Shown piece by piece: positions 42,161 to 52,104 of a DNA stretch of 64,000 nt (its first letter is position 1; each line of letters opens with the position of its first letter). Below the pieces are notes generated by a model that saw nothing but the letters and a program-made list of their open reading frames with translations, was not told where the DNA came from and searched no databases. Source of the DNA: Mycobacterium sp. 1100029.7. GTDB taxonomy: Bacteria > Actinomycetota > Actinomycetes > Mycobacteriales > Mycobacteriaceae. The DNA is taken from the NCBI RefSeq assembly GCF_001665235.1, contig NZ_LZSC01000005.1, forward strand, positions 1 through 64,000, written 5' to 3'. The position numbers were made by a program, and so were the translations under genes.

Positions 42161-44215
42161 CTAGATCGCACACGCGGCGCGCGCGCCTTCTTCGGTTGCC
42201 TTGCGAATGAGGCCCAGGCCGCTGCAATCGCCGGCCGCGTGCACGGCGGCATCGGGTAGGACCGCTTTGAGTGTGTCGAACAGCGCGGTGTCGGGCTGCA
42301 CTGTTCCGGCGATGACGACGCTGTCGGCGGGCAGCTCACGGACCGTTCCACCGGCGGGCGTGAATGTGACACCTTGGGTGCTGATGCGCTCGACCGCGGC
42401 GCGGACGTGCACCGTGACGCCCAGCCGGTCCAGCCGATCCATGTGTTCGGTCTTGCGTTTGTTGCCCACTTCCGGAGCGATGTCCTTGCCCGGCTCGAGG
42501 ATTGACACCAGCCGGCCCCGCGCCGCGAGAAATTCGGCGAGTTCGGTCGCAACCAGGTCACCGCCGATGACGACGACCCGCCGGCCTACCGGCATCCAGG
42601 CGCGGGTCGCGAAGCGGACCGCGGCGGGGCGCACCAGGCGCTGTCGCCAGCCGCCCACCAGTGACGCACCCAACCGCTGCCAGGCTGGGTCACTGGCTTG
42701 GGCCTGGCCGCCGAGTAACTCGCGCAGGCCCGGTCCGGTGTGCACGTGCGGCAGGTCGGCTCCCGCGATGGCCGGTAGGGCGACGTGGCCTCCGGTGGCC
42801 ACCACCACCGCGTCGGGTGCCTGTGCGACCACATCGTCGGCCGAAAGTGTTTGTCCCAGCTGTACTTTGGTCGAGGTGAGCTTGATCTCGTCGCGCAGAT
42901 ACCGCAAGAACGGCTGATTCTCTGGATGCAGCACCGACGCCCAGCGCAGCGCGCCGCCGAGTTGGCCGGCGCGTTCGAAGAGTGTGACGCGGTGGCCGCG
43001 TTCGGCGGCCACTCGGGCGGCCTCCAACCCGGCCGGTCCGCCGCCGATCACCACCACCCGCTTGGCGCGACGAGTTCGCGGTGCCGCCAGTTCGCGTTCC
43101 TTGCCGGTGCGGGGGTTGACCGCACAGTCGACGGAGAAGCGTTGTTCCATTGCGTCGATACAGTTTTCGCACGAGATGCATTTGCGGACGCGACGGGCTT
43201 GCCCCGATTTGATTTTGTGCGGCAGCTCGGGATCGGCCAGCAGTGGACGTCCCATCGCGATGAAGTCGGCACGGCCGTCGGCCAAAATCTGTTCGGCGCG
43301 GGCCGGGTCGTGGATGCGGCCAACCGCGATCACCGGCACATCGACCACCTGCTTGACGGCCGCGGCGGCACCGACGTTGAGTGCGTCGCCGTCGTCGGCG
43401 GCGTTGACCATGCCGGTGACCAGTCGATCGATCACGCCGCCGCTGACATGGAAGGCAGCCACGCCGGCCGCAACGAGTTCTGGTGCCATTCGTGCAGTTT
43501 CGTGAATCGGCCGTCCGCCGGCTACTCGCTCGTAACCGGAGATGCGCAGCGTGATCGGCAGCGCATCACCGATCTCCGAGCGAATCGCGGCCAGGGCTTC
43601 CAGCACCACCTGCAGGCGGCCGCGCGCCGAGTCGCCCCGGTAGTCGTCGGTGCGCCGATTGCGTTGCGGGGCAAGAAAAGAACCCAGCAGCATGTACCCG
43701 TGTGCGGCGTGTAGCTCGATGCCGTCGTAGCCGGCTTCGGCGGCGCGGCGCACTGCCGCCTTGAACAGATCGAAGATGCCGGTCAGCTGCTGCTTGGTGA
43801 TCTCGCTCGACGGCCGGCCGGTGAGATAGGACGGGATCACCGAAGGGCCCAGCGATTCGACACCGAAGATCTCCGGTCCCAGGCCGTCGGGTCCAGCATG
43901 CACGATCTGCGGCTGAATCTTGGCGCCGTGTTCGTGCACCACCTCCACCAGGGCGCGGTGGGCGGCGACGGCCCCTTCGGTGGCCAGATGAAGGCCACCG
44001 GGCGTCTCGGGATGGCGATGGTCAACGCCGGTGGCGCCCAACGTGATCAAGCCGACCCCGCCGCGGGCGCGCGCGGCGAAGTAGTCGCGGGTGCGCTGCG
44101 ACGGCAAACCATCCGGGGTCCCGTACATCGTCTCCATCGGAGACATGACCACGCGATTGCGTAACCTCATGGCGCCGATTCGTCCCGGCGCCATGAGGTA
44201 CGGGAAGCCCGTCAC
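42161..44215 (-). CDS. FadH-like NADH:flavin oxidoreductase / dienoyl-CoA reductase family
   Basis: 684 residues. An old-yellow-enzyme TIM barrel (about 1-340: RNRVVMSPMETMYG, HAAHGYMLLGSFLAP) is followed by a 4Fe-4S motif C-x2-C-x3-C-x11-C (CISCENC...DC) and an FAD/NAD domain (VVVIGGGPAGLEAARVA). The family reduces enoates, dienoyl-CoAs or steroid enones. I remember no gene here in M. tuberculosis, so this is an extra gene of the operon, between Rv0760c and adhB homologues. Confidence 0.9.
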   Translation of the reverse strand: MTGFPYLMAPGRIGAMRLRNRVVMSPMETMYGTPDGLPSQRTRDYFAARARGGVGLITLGATGVDHRHPETPGGLHLATEGAVAAHRALVEVVHEHGAKIQPQIVHAGPDGLGPEIFGVESLGPSVIPSYLTGRPSSEITKQQLTGIFDLFKAAVRRAAEAGYDGIELHAAHGYMLLGSFLAPQRNRRTDDYRGDSARGRLQVVLEALAAIRSEIGDALPITLRISGYERVAGGRPIHETARMAPELVAAGVAAFHVSGGVIDRLVTGMVNAADDGDALNVGAAAAVKQVVDVPVIAVGRIHDPARAEQILADGRADFIAMGRPLLADPELPHKIKSGQARRVRKCISCENCIDAMEQRFSVDCAVNPRTGKERELAAPRTRRAKRVVVIGGGPAGLEAARVAAERGHRVTLFERAGQLGGALRWASVLHPENQPFLRYLRDEIKLTSTKVQLGQTLSADDVVAQAPDAVVVATGGHVALPAIAGADLPHVHTGPGLRELLGGQAQASDPAWQRLGASLVGGWRQRLVRPAAVRFATRAWMPVGRRVVVIGGDLVATELAEFLAARGRLVSILEPGKDIAPEVGNKRKTEHMDRLDRLGVTVHVRAAVERISTQGVTFTPAGGTVRELPADSVVIAGTVQPDTALFDTLKAVLPDAAVHAAGDCSGLGLIRKATEEGARAACAI

Positions 44216-44243
44216 GTGAGAGGACGCGGCTGCTGGCCGGGGT

Positions 44244-45371
44244 TTACCGGTCGGCGTCGGTGTAGCGGATGACGCCGCGAATGTTCTTGCCGTCCAGCAT
44301 GTCCTGGTAACCGTCGTTGATCTGCTCCAGCTTGTACTGGCGTGTGATCATGTCGTCGAGGTTGAGCTTGCCGGCCTTGTACATCGACAGCAGCTGCGGG
44401 ATGTCGTACTGCGGGTTACCGCCGCCGAAGATGGTGCCCTGCAGGTTCTTCTGCATCAGGGTCAGCATCGCCAGGTTGAGCGTGACGTTGGTGTCCAGCA
44501 AGCTGCCGATCGCGGTCAGCACGCAGGTGCCGCCCTTTTGAGTGATGTTCAGGTAGTTGTCGACGTCGGCACCGAGCAACTCACCGACCGTGACGACGAC
44601 CTTGTGGGCCATCAGGCCGTAGGTGACCTCGGCAATGCCCGCCATGGCGGCGAAGATGTCCGGGTAGACGTGGGTGGCGCCGAACTTGAGTGCCTGATCC
44701 CGCTTCCACTCGACCGGGTCGATCGCGAAGACGAAGCGCGCACCGGCGTTCACCGCGCCCTGCAGGGCCGCCATGCCGACGCCGCCGACGCCGACGATGG
44801 CGACGTCTTCACCGGGCCGCACGTCGGCGGTACGAACCGACGAACCGTAGCCGGTGGTGACACCGCAACCGACCAGGGCGGCCACTTCGAACGGGATCGA
44901 CGGGTCGATCTTCACGACCGAGCTGCGGTGCACGACCATGTACGGCGAGAACGTCCCGAGCAGCGTCATGGGGAAGACGTTCTGCCCTTTGGCCTGGATG
45001 CGGAACGTGCCGTCGGAGACCGCGGCACCGCCGAGCAGTCCGGCTCCCAGATCGCACAGGTTGCGCAGGCCTGCCTGGCAGGTCGGACACTGTCCACAGG
45101 AGGGGATGAACGACAGCACCACGTGGTCGCCCGGGGCGATGTCTTCGACGCCCGGTCCTACCTCGGTGACGATGCCGGCGCCCTCGTGCCCACCGAGTAC
45201 CGGGAAGCCCGCCATCGGGATGCCGCCGGTGACCAGGTGGTGGTCGGAGTGGCACATGCCCGCCGCTTCCATCTGGATCTTGACCTCATGGGCTTGCGGG
45301 TCCCCGATTTCGATGTCCTCGATGGACCAGGGCTGGTTGAACTCCCAGATCAGTGCGCCTTTTGTCTTCAC
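44244..45371 (-). CDS. adhB: Zinc alcohol dehydrogenase AdhB
   Basis: 375 residues from a GTG with AGGA upstream, matching the Rv0761c start. MDR-type: catalytic Zn ligands in AGMCHSDHH, GHEGAG and LVGCGVTTG; structural Zn Cys in CGQCPTCQAGLRNLC; NAD site VGVGGVGMAAL. It probably oxidises alcohols formed in sterol or related metabolism, with NAD or mycothiol as cofactor. It lies 28 bp upstream of the FadH-like gene. Confidence 0.93.
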   Translation of the reverse strand: MKTKGALIWEFNQPWSIEDIEIGDPQAHEVKIQMEAAGMCHSDHHLVTGGIPMAGFPVLGGHEGAGIVTEVGPGVEDIAPGDHVVLSFIPSCGQCPTCQAGLRNLCDLGAGLLGGAAVSDGTFRIQAKGQNVFPMTLLGTFSPYMVVHRSSVVKIDPSIPFEVAALVGCGVTTGYGSSVRTADVRPGEDVAIVGVGGVGMAALQGAVNAGARFVFAIDPVEWKRDQALKFGATHVYPDIFAAMAGIAEVTYGLMAHKVVVTVGELLGADVDNYLNITQKGGTCVLTAIGSLLDTNVTLNLAMLTLMQKNLQGTIFGGGNPQYDIPQLLSMYKAGKLNLDDMITRQYKLEQINDGYQDMLDGKNIRGVIRYTDADR

Positions 45372-45513
45372 GATGGTCCTGACCCCATTTCGCCTTTGAA
45401 TGATCAGAGCTACCCGGCCCTTCAAGCCGGGCAGCTTGGTGACAGATGCCACAGCACCCTTGTCGCGTCAGCATAGCGTGTGCAACAAATCAAATGCTTG
45501 GTTGGTCTCGCTC

Positions 45514-46068
45514 TCACCAGATAGGAACCGGAGCCTGGCCAAGCGGGTAGTAGCCCGGCAGCTTGTCGCCGGCGATGCTGCGCTCGATGCGTTTCTGCAT
45601 GCCCTCGCTGAGATCGCCGGACTCGATGAGCTTGCCGAACATGTACGCCACGTGGCCGAAGTCGAAGAAGTCGCGCTGCCACTCGATCTTCTGGTCGCTG
45701 TTGAGGCGGAACCAGCTGCCGCCGATGCCGTAGATCTCGTCCTGACTGCCATCAGTCTTGTTGACGATCTGCTTCCAGAAGCCGACGATTTCGCCCTGCT
45801 TCTCATCGATGAGCACCTTCTGGTACTCGTACACCCAGTTCTCCAGGCCTTCCATCTCCAGGCCGAGTGCGACATCGCGGATCTCGTCGACACCCACGCA
45901 CATCACGTCTTCCTTGGGGCCGATGTTCCAGCCGTAGGTGGCGTCTTGGGTGTAGAAGTCCGCCAGCGGCTTCCAGTCGCCGGCCTTTTCACAGTCCTTG
46001 TTGGCTTGCAGCCAGCGGTCGACCCATGCCTCGAGATCTTCGCGCGAGTGTGCTGCCTTGGAATTCAT
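45514..46068 (-). CDS. NTF2-like protein (Rv0762c-like)
   Basis: 184 residues, SnoaL/NTF2-type helix and sheet pattern (EAWVDRWLQANKDCEKAGDW, ATYGWNIGP). Orthologue of Rv0762c by position. It lies between ferredoxin (6-bp gap) and adhB (142-bp gap). Function unknown. Confidence 0.82.
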   Translation of the reverse strand: MNSKAAHSREDLEAWVDRWLQANKDCEKAGDWKPLADFYTQDATYGWNIGPKEDVMCVGVDEIRDVALGLEMEGLENWVYEYQKVLIDEKQGEIVGFWKQIVNKTDGSQDEIYGIGGSWFRLNSDQKIEWQRDFFDFGHVAYMFGKLIESGDLSEGMQKRIERSIAGDKLPGYYPLGQAPVPIW

Positions 46069-46074
46069 GGGTCC

Positions 46075-46311
<237 letters not shown>

Positions 46312-47664
46312 TTACGCGCTGCGCTTGCGGTAGCGCACCTTGGCCGGCCTGGCGAGCTGCACGACCATCTTCGAGTGGTCGTTGTGGTAGCTGTCGGCCG
46401 GCTGCGCCATCTCGAATTCGTACTCGCGCAACAGAACCGAGAAGATCGCCTTGATTTGCATTTGCGCGAAGGCCGCGCCGACGCAGCGGTGCCGGCCCGC
46501 GCCGAACGGGATCCAGGTCCACCGGTTGACGATGTCGGCCTGCTCGGGCTTGTTGTAGCGATCGGGCTTGAACGCGTCCGGGTCGGGGAAGTCCTCGGGG
46601 ATCCGGTTGCTGATCGCCGGGGATGCCGCGACGAAATCGCCGTCGTGAATCGGGAAACCCTCGACCTCGAATTCGCCCTGGGCGACGCGCATCAGGATGA
46701 TCAGCGGCGGGTGAAGCCGTAGCGTCTCCTTGACCACGTTGTCCAGCTTCGGAATCGATCGCAGCGCATGGAAACTCACCTCCTGGCCGTCGGCGTACAG
46801 CTCGTCGAGCTCGGCCAGCACCTCGGCGTACACGTCGGCGTGGCGGATCAGCTCGATCAGCGTCCACGCCGAGGTTCCCGAACTGGTGTGGTGACCGGCG
46901 AACATCAGCGAGATGAACATCCCGGTGACCTCGTCGGCGGAGAACCGCGGGTTCCCGTCCTCGTCCTTGATCGACACGAGCACGTCGAGCATGTCGCGGT
47001 CGCTCTTGTCCTTCGGCGGGTTGGCCAGCCGCTGATCCATGATTTCCTGCACCAGCGCAACGAGTTTGACGCGGGCCTGATCGCGGCGCTGAAAGCTCTC
47101 GATCGGCAGGTAAGGGTCGACGTAGCACAACGGGTCGGTGCCGCGTTCCAGCTCGTGGTAGTACTCGGCGAACCGGTGATCAAGCTGGTTGCGGAATTTC
47201 ACGCCGATCAGGCAAGCCGTCGAGGTGTAGATGGTCAACTCGGAGAAGAAGTCGAGTAGCTCGATCTCGCCCTCGTCACCCCAGTCGGCGATCATTCCCT
47301 GCACTTGGGCCTCGATGGTCGCGGCGTGGCCCTTCATCTGCTCGCCGCGCAGCGCCGAGTTGTGCAGCATCTCCTTGCGCCGCTCCGGGCTGGCGTCGAA
47401 CACCACACCCTTGCCGAAGATCGGCGCCATGAACGGGTACGCCGCAGCCTGGTCCAGGTCCTCGTCGGCGGACCGGAAGAAGAACTCGTTGGCACCCGCA
47501 CCGGAGAGCAGAATGACGTGCTTGTCGACCAGCTGGAACCAGCCGACGTCGCCGCATTCCTCACGGACGCGCTTCATCAAACCGATTGGGTCGGTGCGGA
47601 ATTCCTCGAGATGGCCGTGCTCTTCTTCGCCGCCGGACACCCGGGGCACGGTAGCGGTGGTCAT
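46312..47664 (-). CDS. cyp51: Sterol 14-alpha-demethylase CYP51
   Basis: 450 residues and collinear with M. tuberculosis CYP51. I-helix FAGHHTSSGT, ExxR in ETLR, heme Cys loop FGAGRHRCVGAAFA. It removes the 14-alpha methyl group of sterols and is the azole target. Operon with SDR, ferredoxin and adhB. Confidence 0.97.
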   Translation of the reverse strand: MTTATVPRVSGGEEEHGHLEEFRTDPIGLMKRVREECGDVGWFQLVDKHVILLSGAGANEFFFRSADEDLDQAAAYPFMAPIFGKGVVFDASPERRKEMLHNSALRGEQMKGHAATIEAQVQGMIADWGDEGEIELLDFFSELTIYTSTACLIGVKFRNQLDHRFAEYYHELERGTDPLCYVDPYLPIESFQRRDQARVKLVALVQEIMDQRLANPPKDKSDRDMLDVLVSIKDEDGNPRFSADEVTGMFISLMFAGHHTSSGTSAWTLIELIRHADVYAEVLAELDELYADGQEVSFHALRSIPKLDNVVKETLRLHPPLIILMRVAQGEFEVEGFPIHDGDFVAASPAISNRIPEDFPDPDAFKPDRYNKPEQADIVNRWTWIPFGAGRHRCVGAAFAQMQIKAIFSVLLREYEFEMAQPADSYHNDHSKMVVQLARPAKVRYRKRSA

Positions 47665-47719
47665 GTGCTCACTCCCTCATCGGCGCGCATGCCGCGCGCC
47701 GCATCGTCGTATCGCGAAG

Positions 47720-48544
47720 TCATGACGGCATCCCTTCTTCACCCAGGGCGAGTTTCTGGCGGTCTTTGTTGTCGGCCAACGGAGCTTCGGGCTGCAGCTC
47801 CATGTTGGCGATGAAGCCACCGCGCGGGGTTTCGGCCACGAACGTGATGGCTCGCCCCAGGTCCGCAGCGCGCAGGAAGTAGTCGTGGCGGGCCTGCCCC
47901 CATTTGGCCCAGTCGTCCAACGCGGGACCGATTTTGTCGGCCGGCAGGCTCCAGCCCATCGACGTCTTCGTCGGGCCGGGGTGCACGATCGAGGCTCGCA
48001 CGCCGGTGCCTTCGAGCTCCATCTGAAAGTTGGTGACCATCGCGACCAGCGCGGCCTTGGCTGCTCCGTAGGCGCCCATGTGCGGACGCTGGCGCAACGC
48101 CACGTCGGAGCCGACGAAGATCAGGTCACCACGCTGCCGGTCGAGCATGCCAGGTAGCACCGCGGCGGCCAGTCGGTTTGCGCCGACGAGGTGGATCTGC
48201 AGCTGTGATTCGAACTCGTCGGTGGTGATTTCGGCGAGCTTGCCGAAGTAGGTGTCGCCGGCACCGGCCACCAGCACCTCGATGTCACCAAGGGCTTCGG
48301 TTGACTGTGCGACAAAGGATTTCACCGAATTAGGGTCGGTGACGTCCAGATGAAAACCGACCGCTTCGCCACCTTCGGCGTTGATCTTGCCGACGATGTC
48401 GTCGAGCTTTTCGACTCGGCGGGCGCCAAGGGCGACCGGGAAGCCATGTGCGGCAAGTTGGATCGCGGTGGCTTCGCCGATGCCGGAGGAAGCGCCGGCC
48501 ACGATTGCCGGTCGACGTTCGGGCAGGGGTGCAAAGCGAGGCAT
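47720..48544 (-). CDS. Short-chain dehydrogenase (Rv0765c-like)
   Basis: 274 residues. Rossmann motif GASSGIGEA (17-25 region), with a catalytic segment containing Ser (VGSDVAL) and Tyr-x3-Lys (YGAAKAA). Its ATG overlaps the cyp123 stop by 1 bp (TGATG). Likely an oxidoreductase of sterol or lipid intermediates. Confidence 0.92.
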   Translation of the reverse strand: MPRFAPLPERRPAIVAGASSGIGEATAIQLAAHGFPVALGARRVEKLDDIVGKINAEGGEAVGFHLDVTDPNSVKSFVAQSTEALGDIEVLVAGAGDTYFGKLAEITTDEFESQLQIHLVGANRLAAAVLPGMLDRQRGDLIFVGSDVALRQRPHMGAYGAAKAALVAMVTNFQMELEGTGVRASIVHPGPTKTSMGWSLPADKIGPALDDWAKWGQARHDYFLRAADLGRAITFVAETPRGGFIANMELQPEAPLADNKDRQKLALGEEGMPS

Positions 48545-49764
48545 CAGCGGGTCTCCACGGTGATAGGTAGGTGAGCGAACCCGCGGACATTGCTGGAGTG
48601 GACGCGGACGGCGTTGGCCTCGTCCACCTGATATCCGCGGATTCGCTTGAACAACTCGGTCAGCGCCACGCGGGCTTCCATCCGGGCCAGGTGGGCACCG
48701 AGGCAGAAGTGCGCGCCGCTACCGAAACTCATGAGCTTGGAACCGATATCGCGCCCGATCACGTAATCGTCCGGGTTGTCGAACACCCGCTCGTCGCGAT
48801 GGGCGGAACCGGGAAGCAGCAGCAGGACGTCACCGTCGGGGATTGTGGTGTCGTAGAGGGTGAGCTCGCCGGCCACGGTGCGGGCCAGGATCTGGCTCGA
48901 GGTGTCGTAACGCAGCGTCTCCTCGACCCACAGCGGCACCAGGTCGGCGTCGTCGTAAACCGGGGCCAGTTGGTCAGGATTCTTGTGTCCCCAAAATGCA
49001 GCGTTGGCAAGCAGTTTGGTGGTTGTCTCATTCCCGGCGATCACCATCAGGAACATGAAGCCGAGGACTTCGTCGTCGGTGAGCCGGTCGCCGTCGATCT
49101 CAGCCTCCAGCAGGGCCGACGTCAAATCGTCGGTCAGCTTGGTGCGCCGCTCGGCCACCATCTGCTGGTAGTAGACGATCAAGTTGATCGACGCCTCGAC
49201 GGCCTCCGGCGGGACGTCGGTGACGCCTTCGTCGCGGTGCATCACGCCGTCCGCCCAGGCGCGGACCTGGACACGGTCGGCCTCGGGCACACCCATCAGC
49301 TCAGAGATCACGTCCATGGGCAGCTTGCCCGCGAACTCGTCGACGTAGTCAACGGTCGCGCCGGCCGCGGCCGCCTCCACCATGGCGTCGAGATGCTTGA
49401 CCGCGATCTCGGTGACCCGGGGCTCCAGCTCGCGAATGCGGCGGGGCGTGAAGCCCTTCGACACCAGGGTGCGTAGCCGCAGATGAGCCGGATCGTCCAT
49501 CGCAAGAAAGCTCATCGTCTTGCTGGCATGGGGGCCGCGCGAGGCCGGGTCCAGCGACACCCCGAACTTGTTGGAAAGCGTTGTGCTGTTGCGGAATCCC
49601 TGCAGCACGTCTTGATGCCGGGACAGTGCCCAGAATTTCAGCTCGTCGTTGCGGTACAGCGGCGCCTCATCGCGCAGCCGCTTGTAATACGGGTACGGAT
49701 CTTCGTGGAAGTCGTAATCGTAAGGATCGAGGACCAATTCGTGGTCTCCAACGTGGACGGTCAT
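48544..49764 (-). CDS. cyp123: Cytochrome P450 CYP123
   Basis: 406 residues from the ATG at 49762-49764; longer readings extend into the TetR gene. I-helix VIAGNETTTKL, ExxR EETLR, heme loop FGSGAHFCLGAHLAR. Orthologue of Rv0766c. Start and stop both overlap neighbours, so it is tightly cotranscribed with TetR and SDR. Confidence 0.95.
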   Translation of the reverse strand: MTVHVGDHELVLDPYDYDFHEDPYPYYKRLRDEAPLYRNDELKFWALSRHQDVLQGFRNSTTLSNKFGVSLDPASRGPHASKTMSFLAMDDPAHLRLRTLVSKGFTPRRIRELEPRVTEIAVKHLDAMVEAAAAGATVDYVDEFAGKLPMDVISELMGVPEADRVQVRAWADGVMHRDEGVTDVPPEAVEASINLIVYYQQMVAERRTKLTDDLTSALLEAEIDGDRLTDDEVLGFMFLMVIAGNETTTKLLANAAFWGHKNPDQLAPVYDDADLVPLWVEETLRYDTSSQILARTVAGELTLYDTTIPDGDVLLLLPGSAHRDERVFDNPDDYVIGRDIGSKLMSFGSGAHFCLGAHLARMEARVALTELFKRIRGYQVDEANAVRVHSSNVRGFAHLPITVETR

Positions 49765-50399
49765 TAAGTTCTTGTCTCCTGGCTCGTCTCCCCGGTGCCG
49801 GGCAGGATCAGACTCACTACATAGGCCAACTGGTCGGCGATCTGGTGGTAGGTGAATTGGCCGCTGCCGGCTTGCACCAATGCGCCGAAGAACGTCATCT
49901 CGAGAGCGGCCACGGTGTTCGGGTTGGCGCCCGGACCGATCGCGGTCGCGATGCGGCGGTGAATTTCCGCGCCGATGCGGTCGCGCACTGCGCCCACCGC
50001 GGGATCTGTTCCGCCGCCCAGAAGTGCCGTCGTGCACGCGGCGCCGACCTCGGGTTCGTCGGCGACGACGAGTGCCAGGTGGCGCAACACCTTGTCCACC
50101 CGGACCGGCATCGGTTCGTTGACGTCGGTGAAGAACGGGACTTGGCGCACCAGGTCCAGGTAGACCTCGGCGATCAAGTGGTTCTTCGACGAGAAGTACG
50201 TGTAGGCGGTGGCCGGGGCGACTTTGGCGCGGGCAGCGACCGCGCGCACCGTCAGGTCGGCGTACGACTTTTCGCGCAGGGTTTCGATGCCGGCGGCGAG
50301 CACCTTCCGGAAGGTCTCTTCCTGGCGCCGGTTACGCGCCGGTTGACCCGAAGGGTGTTCGGCCTGGGATGTGATCGTAACCAGGGCATCGCTGGACAC
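49764..50399 (-). CDS. TetR-family regulator (Rv0767c-like)
   Basis: 211 residues. N-terminal HTH: TVRAVAARAKVAPATAYTYFSSKNHL. The C-terminal helical domain would bind a hydrophobic ligand. The gene heads the cyp123-cyp51 operon (TAATG overlap) and is divergent from aldA. Three GACAnnTGTC palindromes lie over its start codon and in the intergenic region, which suggests autoregulation and joint control of aldA. Confidence 0.93.
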   Translation of the reverse strand: MSSDALVTITSQAEHPSGQPARNRRQEETFRKVLAAGIETLREKSYADLTVRAVAARAKVAPATAYTYFSSKNHLIAEVYLDLVRQVPFFTDVNEPMPVRVDKVLRHLALVVADEPEVGAACTTALLGGGTDPAVGAVRDRIGAEIHRRIATAIGPGANPNTVAALEMTFFGALVQAGSGQFTYHQIADQLAYVVSLILPGTGETSQETRT

Positions 50400-50562
50400 A
50401 TGTCCAAGCTAACGGATGAGCGCGACGCGAAGCAAGCTCGATTGGTGAACATGCTGTTTAAAAGGGCATTTGACAGGTGTCATGGGTGTCTTGCGGATCG
50501 GCCCTTGCACCTTCGAGGACCCTGCAGCTATGGTGCGATGGGAAATTATCGGACAACTGTCC
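50394..50562. promoter_or_regulatory. Three GACAnnTGTC operators between TetR gene and aldA
   Basis: Perfect 12-bp inverted repeats GGACAcaTGTCC (50394-50405, over the TetR start codon), TGACAggTGTCA (50471-50482) and GGACAacTGTCC (50551-50562). They are spaced 77 and 80 bp apart and share the GACAnnTGTC core. Their form and place are those of TetR operators. Binding by this TetR is inferred. Confidence 0.65.
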
Positions 50563-50620
50563 ATTCGAATGGGCGTGTCGATCACCCCTTGGATTTGCCA
50601 CGCACAGACGGGAGCGAGAG

Positions 50621-52087
50621 ATGGCCTTGTTGGCCGACGGCGTGAGTGAGCTCTTCATCGACGGCAAGAGGTCGGCTGGCGGTGCCGGCACCTTCCCGAC
50701 CATCAACCCGGCCACCGAGGAGGTGCTCGGTGTCGCGGCCGACGCCAACGCCGACGACATGAGCCGCGCGATCGACGCCGCCCGGCGGGCTTTCGACGAC
50801 ACGGACTGGTCGCGCGATACCGAGCTGCGGGTCCGGTGCGTGCGGCAGTTGCGTGAGGCGATGCAACAGCACCTCGAGGAATTGCGTGACCTGACCATCG
50901 CCGAAGTCGGCGCACCGCGAATGCTCACCGGCATCGCCCAGCTCGAGGTCCCGGTCAACGACCTGGCGTTCGCGGCCGACACCGCCGAATCGTACGAGTA
51001 CAACCAGGATCTCGGCGAGGCGAAGCCGATGGGCATCCCGACCCGGCGCACCATCGCCCGCGAGGCCGTCGGTGTCGTCGGTGCCATCACCCCGTGGAAC
51101 TTCCCGCACCAGATCAACCTCGCCAAGATCGGGCCCGCGCTGGCCGCCGGTAACACAGTCGTCCTCAAGCCCGCCCCCGACACCCCGTGGTGCGCCGCCG
51201 TGCTGGGGGAACTCATTGCCGAGCACACCGACTTCCCGGCGGGTGTGATCAACATCGTCACGTCCAGCGATCACAGCGTGGGCGCCATGTTGTCCAAAGA
51301 CCCTCGGGTGGACATGGTTTCGTTCACCGGGTCGACGGCCACCGGCCGCGCGGTGATGGCCGACGGCGCGGCGACCATCAAGAAGGTCTTCCTCGAGCTG
51401 GGCGGCAAGTCGGCGTTCATCGTGCTCGACGACGCCGATCTGGCCGGCGCGGTCGGCGTGGCGGGTTTCTCGGTCTGCATGCACGCCGGACAGGGTTGTG
51501 CGATCACCACCCGGCTGGTGGTGCCGCGGGCCAAGTACGACGAAGCCGTCTCGATCGCCGCGGCGACGGTGGGCGGAATCAAGGCCGGTGACCCCACCGA
51601 CCCCGGAACTATCTGCGGCCCAGTGATTTCGGCGCGCCAGCGGGACCGTATCCAGGGCTACCTCGACTCGGCGATCGCCGAGGGTGGGACATTCGCCTGC
51701 GGGGGAGGCCGGCCGGCCGGTCGCGACGTCGGTTTCTTCATCGAGCCCACCGTGATCGCCGGCCTGGGCAACGACGCTCGCGTCTCGCAGGAGGAGATCT
51801 TCGGCCCGGTGCTGACGGTGATCCCGCACGACGGTGACGACGATGCCGTGCGGATTGCCAACGATTCGGCATACGGATTGTCGGGCACCGTATTCGGCGC
51901 CGACCCCGACCGCGCGGCTAAGGTCGCCGCCCGGGTACGCGCTGGGACGATCAATGTCAATGGCGGCGTGTGGTATTCGGCGGATGCGCCGTTTGGCGGT
52001 TACAAGCAGTCCGGCAATGGCCGCGAGATGGGGCTGGCCGGATTCGAGGAGTATCTGGAAACCAAGACCATTGCGACAGCAGTCTGA
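50621..52087 (+). CDS. aldA: Aldehyde dehydrogenase AldA
   Basis: 488 residues from an ATG after GGGAG. NAD-dependent ALDH: GAITPWNFPHQINLAKIGPA, Glu in LELGGKS, catalytic Cys in GQGCAITTR (normally GQxC), and FGGYKQSGNGREMG. Orthologue of Rv0768. First gene of a plus-strand operon with an SDR, a beta-hydroxyacid dehydrogenase and a decarboxylase-like gene. Confidence 0.95.
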   Translation: MALLADGVSELFIDGKRSAGGAGTFPTINPATEEVLGVAADANADDMSRAIDAARRAFDDTDWSRDTELRVRCVRQLREAMQQHLEELRDLTIAEVGAPRMLTGIAQLEVPVNDLAFAADTAESYEYNQDLGEAKPMGIPTRRTIAREAVGVVGAITPWNFPHQINLAKIGPALAAGNTVVLKPAPDTPWCAAVLGELIAEHTDFPAGVINIVTSSDHSVGAMLSKDPRVDMVSFTGSTATGRAVMADGAATIKKVFLELGGKSAFIVLDDADLAGAVGVAGFSVCMHAGQGCAITTRLVVPRAKYDEAVSIAAATVGGIKAGDPTDPGTICGPVISARQRDRIQGYLDSAIAEGGTFACGGGRPAGRDVGFFIEPTVIAGLGNDARVSQEEIFGPVLTVIPHDGDDDAVRIANDSAYGLSGTVFGADPDRAAKVAARVRAGTINVNGGVWYSADAPFGGYKQSGNGREMGLAGFEEYLETKTIATAV

Positions 52088-52104
52088 TCAAGGGAGTGCG
52101 CAGC

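Noticed and set aside
50582..51829. Minus-strand open frame over aldA
   Set aside because: Antisense shadow of a strongly supported aldehyde dehydrogenase. Similar antisense frames over purD (55828-57018), FadH-like and phoR genes were dropped for the same reason.
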